35,028 nucleotides of DNA from Caldithrix sp. (GTDB taxonomy: Bacteria; Zhuqueibacterota; Zhuqueibacteria; Oceanimicrobiales; Oceanimicrobiaceae), in NCBI GenBank assembly GCA_004356825.1, contig SMXC01000016.1, positions 1 to 35,028 on the forward strand. Direction: 5' to 3'. Of this stretch, positions 34,025-35,028 are shown piece after piece. Within the stretch, counting starts at the first letter, position 1; every line of letters starts with the position of its first letter. The notes under the pieces are model-generated. The model saw only the letters and a program-made list of their open reading frames with translations, was not told the DNA's origin and did no database searches. The position numbers and the translations under genes are program-made.

Positions 34025-35028
34025 TCAAACTTGATACCCAATCTCGATAACAAAGTAGCTCAGCAAAACTGAATAAACAAAAAGTAGCGAAAAATTCAGC
34101 GCTGGCAGTAAGCTGGGGCGCCAACGACTTATAGTTTGAAATCCCCAGCCAAACAAAATCGCAATAGAAAAAAAAGAAGGAAAAAGCAGGCGTCCTTGAA
34201 AAAAAGACCAGGCGTCATGCCTTAACCCCCATGTCAAAACCAGGGCTAAATTGCAAAGCAGAAACAAAATAATAACACCTTCTTTTAAACGCATGTTAAA
34301 CTCCGTATTCGGACTTTTGAAAATTTTCATCGGCGACCTGTTTTGCCAAATACATGTTCCGGCACCTAGCAGAATCAAAATTGTCGGCAGCATGCCAACC
34401 AAATACATTGCCCTTGGAAAGATTGTCAAGGGGTAATCCCGTGTTGCATTAAAGTTCGATTCCCGGATGTAGGAATACCAGAACGTGCCGTATAATAACA
34501 GTGGCACGGAGTGTTTAGTCTGTTCGCCCAGATAAGGATAGCGAACTAATTTTACTACGTTGATATCAACGATGGATTTCAGACCCTGGTAAGTACCTCC
34601 ATGTCGGGCGACATAACTATGCAGTCCTTTCTCGTCATTGACTGCATCAAAGATAGGTTGACCAATGCTGATAGTGTTCTCGATAAATTTGTACGATCCG
34701 AGGCCCCCGACAATTACACAAAAAACCGCAATGGCTGCAACATGTTGCTTCAATGTTCTTTTTCGATAAACTCCTACAGCTACAACCAGCGTGAACAAAA
34801 TGGGCGCATTCGAAATAAATGAGCCTTTGGTTAAAAGCCCTAAACCCAATACAATGGACAGTAGAGCAAGATGGCCGCGCGTCGGAGTCTCGATGTACCG
34901 AAAAGCCTGAATGAATATTAGAGTACCCAGTAAAAATGACAAACTATCATTTGAGATAAAGCTGCTGAAAATAACAAATTGCGGCAGGATGGCTGTCAGC
35001 AATAAGACATGACACTTTACGCCATGAG
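34025..35028 (-). CDS. Polytopic membrane protein, GT-C (PMT/ArnT-like) glycosyltransferase-like, 5' end cut by window
   Basis: The frame is open to the right edge; the first upstream codons also read as protein (HGVKCHVLLLTAILPQF), so the TTG at 35002 is not a real start and the gene continues outside. About 334 residues are visible, with some seven to eight hydrophobic segments. LLTAILPQFVIFSSFISNDSLSFLLGTL followed by GLGLLTKGSF is the pattern of GT-C family 39-like membrane glycosyltransferases, which use lipid-linked sugars on the outer face of the membrane. The catalytic first loop would be upstream and is not visible, so the assignment rests on overall style. It ends 496 bp before the NRPS operon in the same orientation. 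A role in glycosylating the product cannot be excluded, but unrelated cell-envelope function is as likely. Confidence 0.6.
   Translation of the reverse strand, partial: HGVKCHVLLLTAILPQFVIFSSFISNDSLSFLLGTLIFIQAFRYIETPTRGHLALLSIVLGLGLLTKGSFISNAPILFTLVVAVGVYRKRTLKQHVAAIAVFCVIVGGLGSYKFIENTISIGQPIFDAVNDEKGLHSYVARHGGTYQGLKSIVDINVVKLVRYPYLGEQTKHSVPLLLYGTFWYSYIRESNFNATRDYPLTIFPRAMYLVGMLPTILILLGAGTCIWQNRSPMKIFKSPNTEFNMRLKEGVIILFLLCNLALVLTWGLRHDAWSFFQGRLLFPSFFSIAILFGWGFQTISRWRPSLLPALNFSLLFVYSVLLSYFVIEIGYQV

Noticed and set aside
34998-35002. TTG at 35002 as start of the membrane protein
   Set aside because: The frame continues upstream with protein-like sequence to the window edge, so the gene is truncated by the window.

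Overview
The window is dominated by one minus-strand biosynthetic operon (about 33.5 kb down to 3.5 kb): a hybrid non-ribosomal peptide synthetase / type I polyketide synthase (NRPS-PKS) assembly line. On the left it is followed by a large secreted metallopeptidase whose C-terminus runs off the window. On the right it is preceded by the C-terminal part of a polytopic GT-C-like membrane protein. All well-supported genes are on the minus strand, so transcription runs right to left. The host is probably a bacterium of the FCB group of the Calditrichota/KSB1/Ignavibacteria kind. The main evidence is the peptidase C-terminus, which carries the '[11 protein letters not shown]' type IX-like sorting signature typical of those lineages. 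Intermediate base composition, partly weak Shine-Dalgarno sites and small dispersed intergenic repeats fit this but do not prove it.

Layout in the direction of transcription: (i) 35028-34025, membrane glycosyltransferase-like protein, 5' end outside the window; (ii) 34024-33529, a 496-bp leader with a possible promoter, short repeats and a possible 57-residue ORF; (iii) 33528-26698, NRPS C-A-PCP-C-A-PCP, A-domain codes reading as Ala then Val; (iv) 26705-20766, PKS KS-AT-KR-ACP-ACP-sulfotransferase; (v) 20773-18878, cobalamin-type radical SAM protein of a family best known from RiPP maturation; (vi) 18842-15444, NRPS C-A-PCP, Gly-like code; (vii) 15466-10817, PKS KS-AT-KR-ACP; (viii) a 570-bp gap filled with small repeats; (ix) 10246-6866 and (x) 6855-3514, two further single-module NRPSs with the same Gly-like code; (xi) a 336-bp gap; (xii) 3177-1, the metallopeptidase. 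Genes iii-iv and iv-v overlap by 8 bp and vi-vii by 23 bp, so most of the operon is probably translationally coupled.

Read colinearly, the line would give (acyl?)-Ala-[Val + reduced C2]-[Gly + reduced C2]-Gly-Gly. Each amino acid followed by a malonyl/KR module makes a gamma-amino-beta-hydroxy acid: a valine-derived statine analogue and 4-amino-3-hydroxybutyrate. Three features make it unusual. A sulfotransferase of the olefin-synthase/CurM type sits in mid-line without a thioesterase. A RiPP-type radical SAM protein with a possible winged-helix C-terminus lies inside the line. No release domain is visible at the end of the last NRPS. No MbtH protein, phosphopantetheinyl transferase, thioesterase, transporter or regulator is seen in the window.
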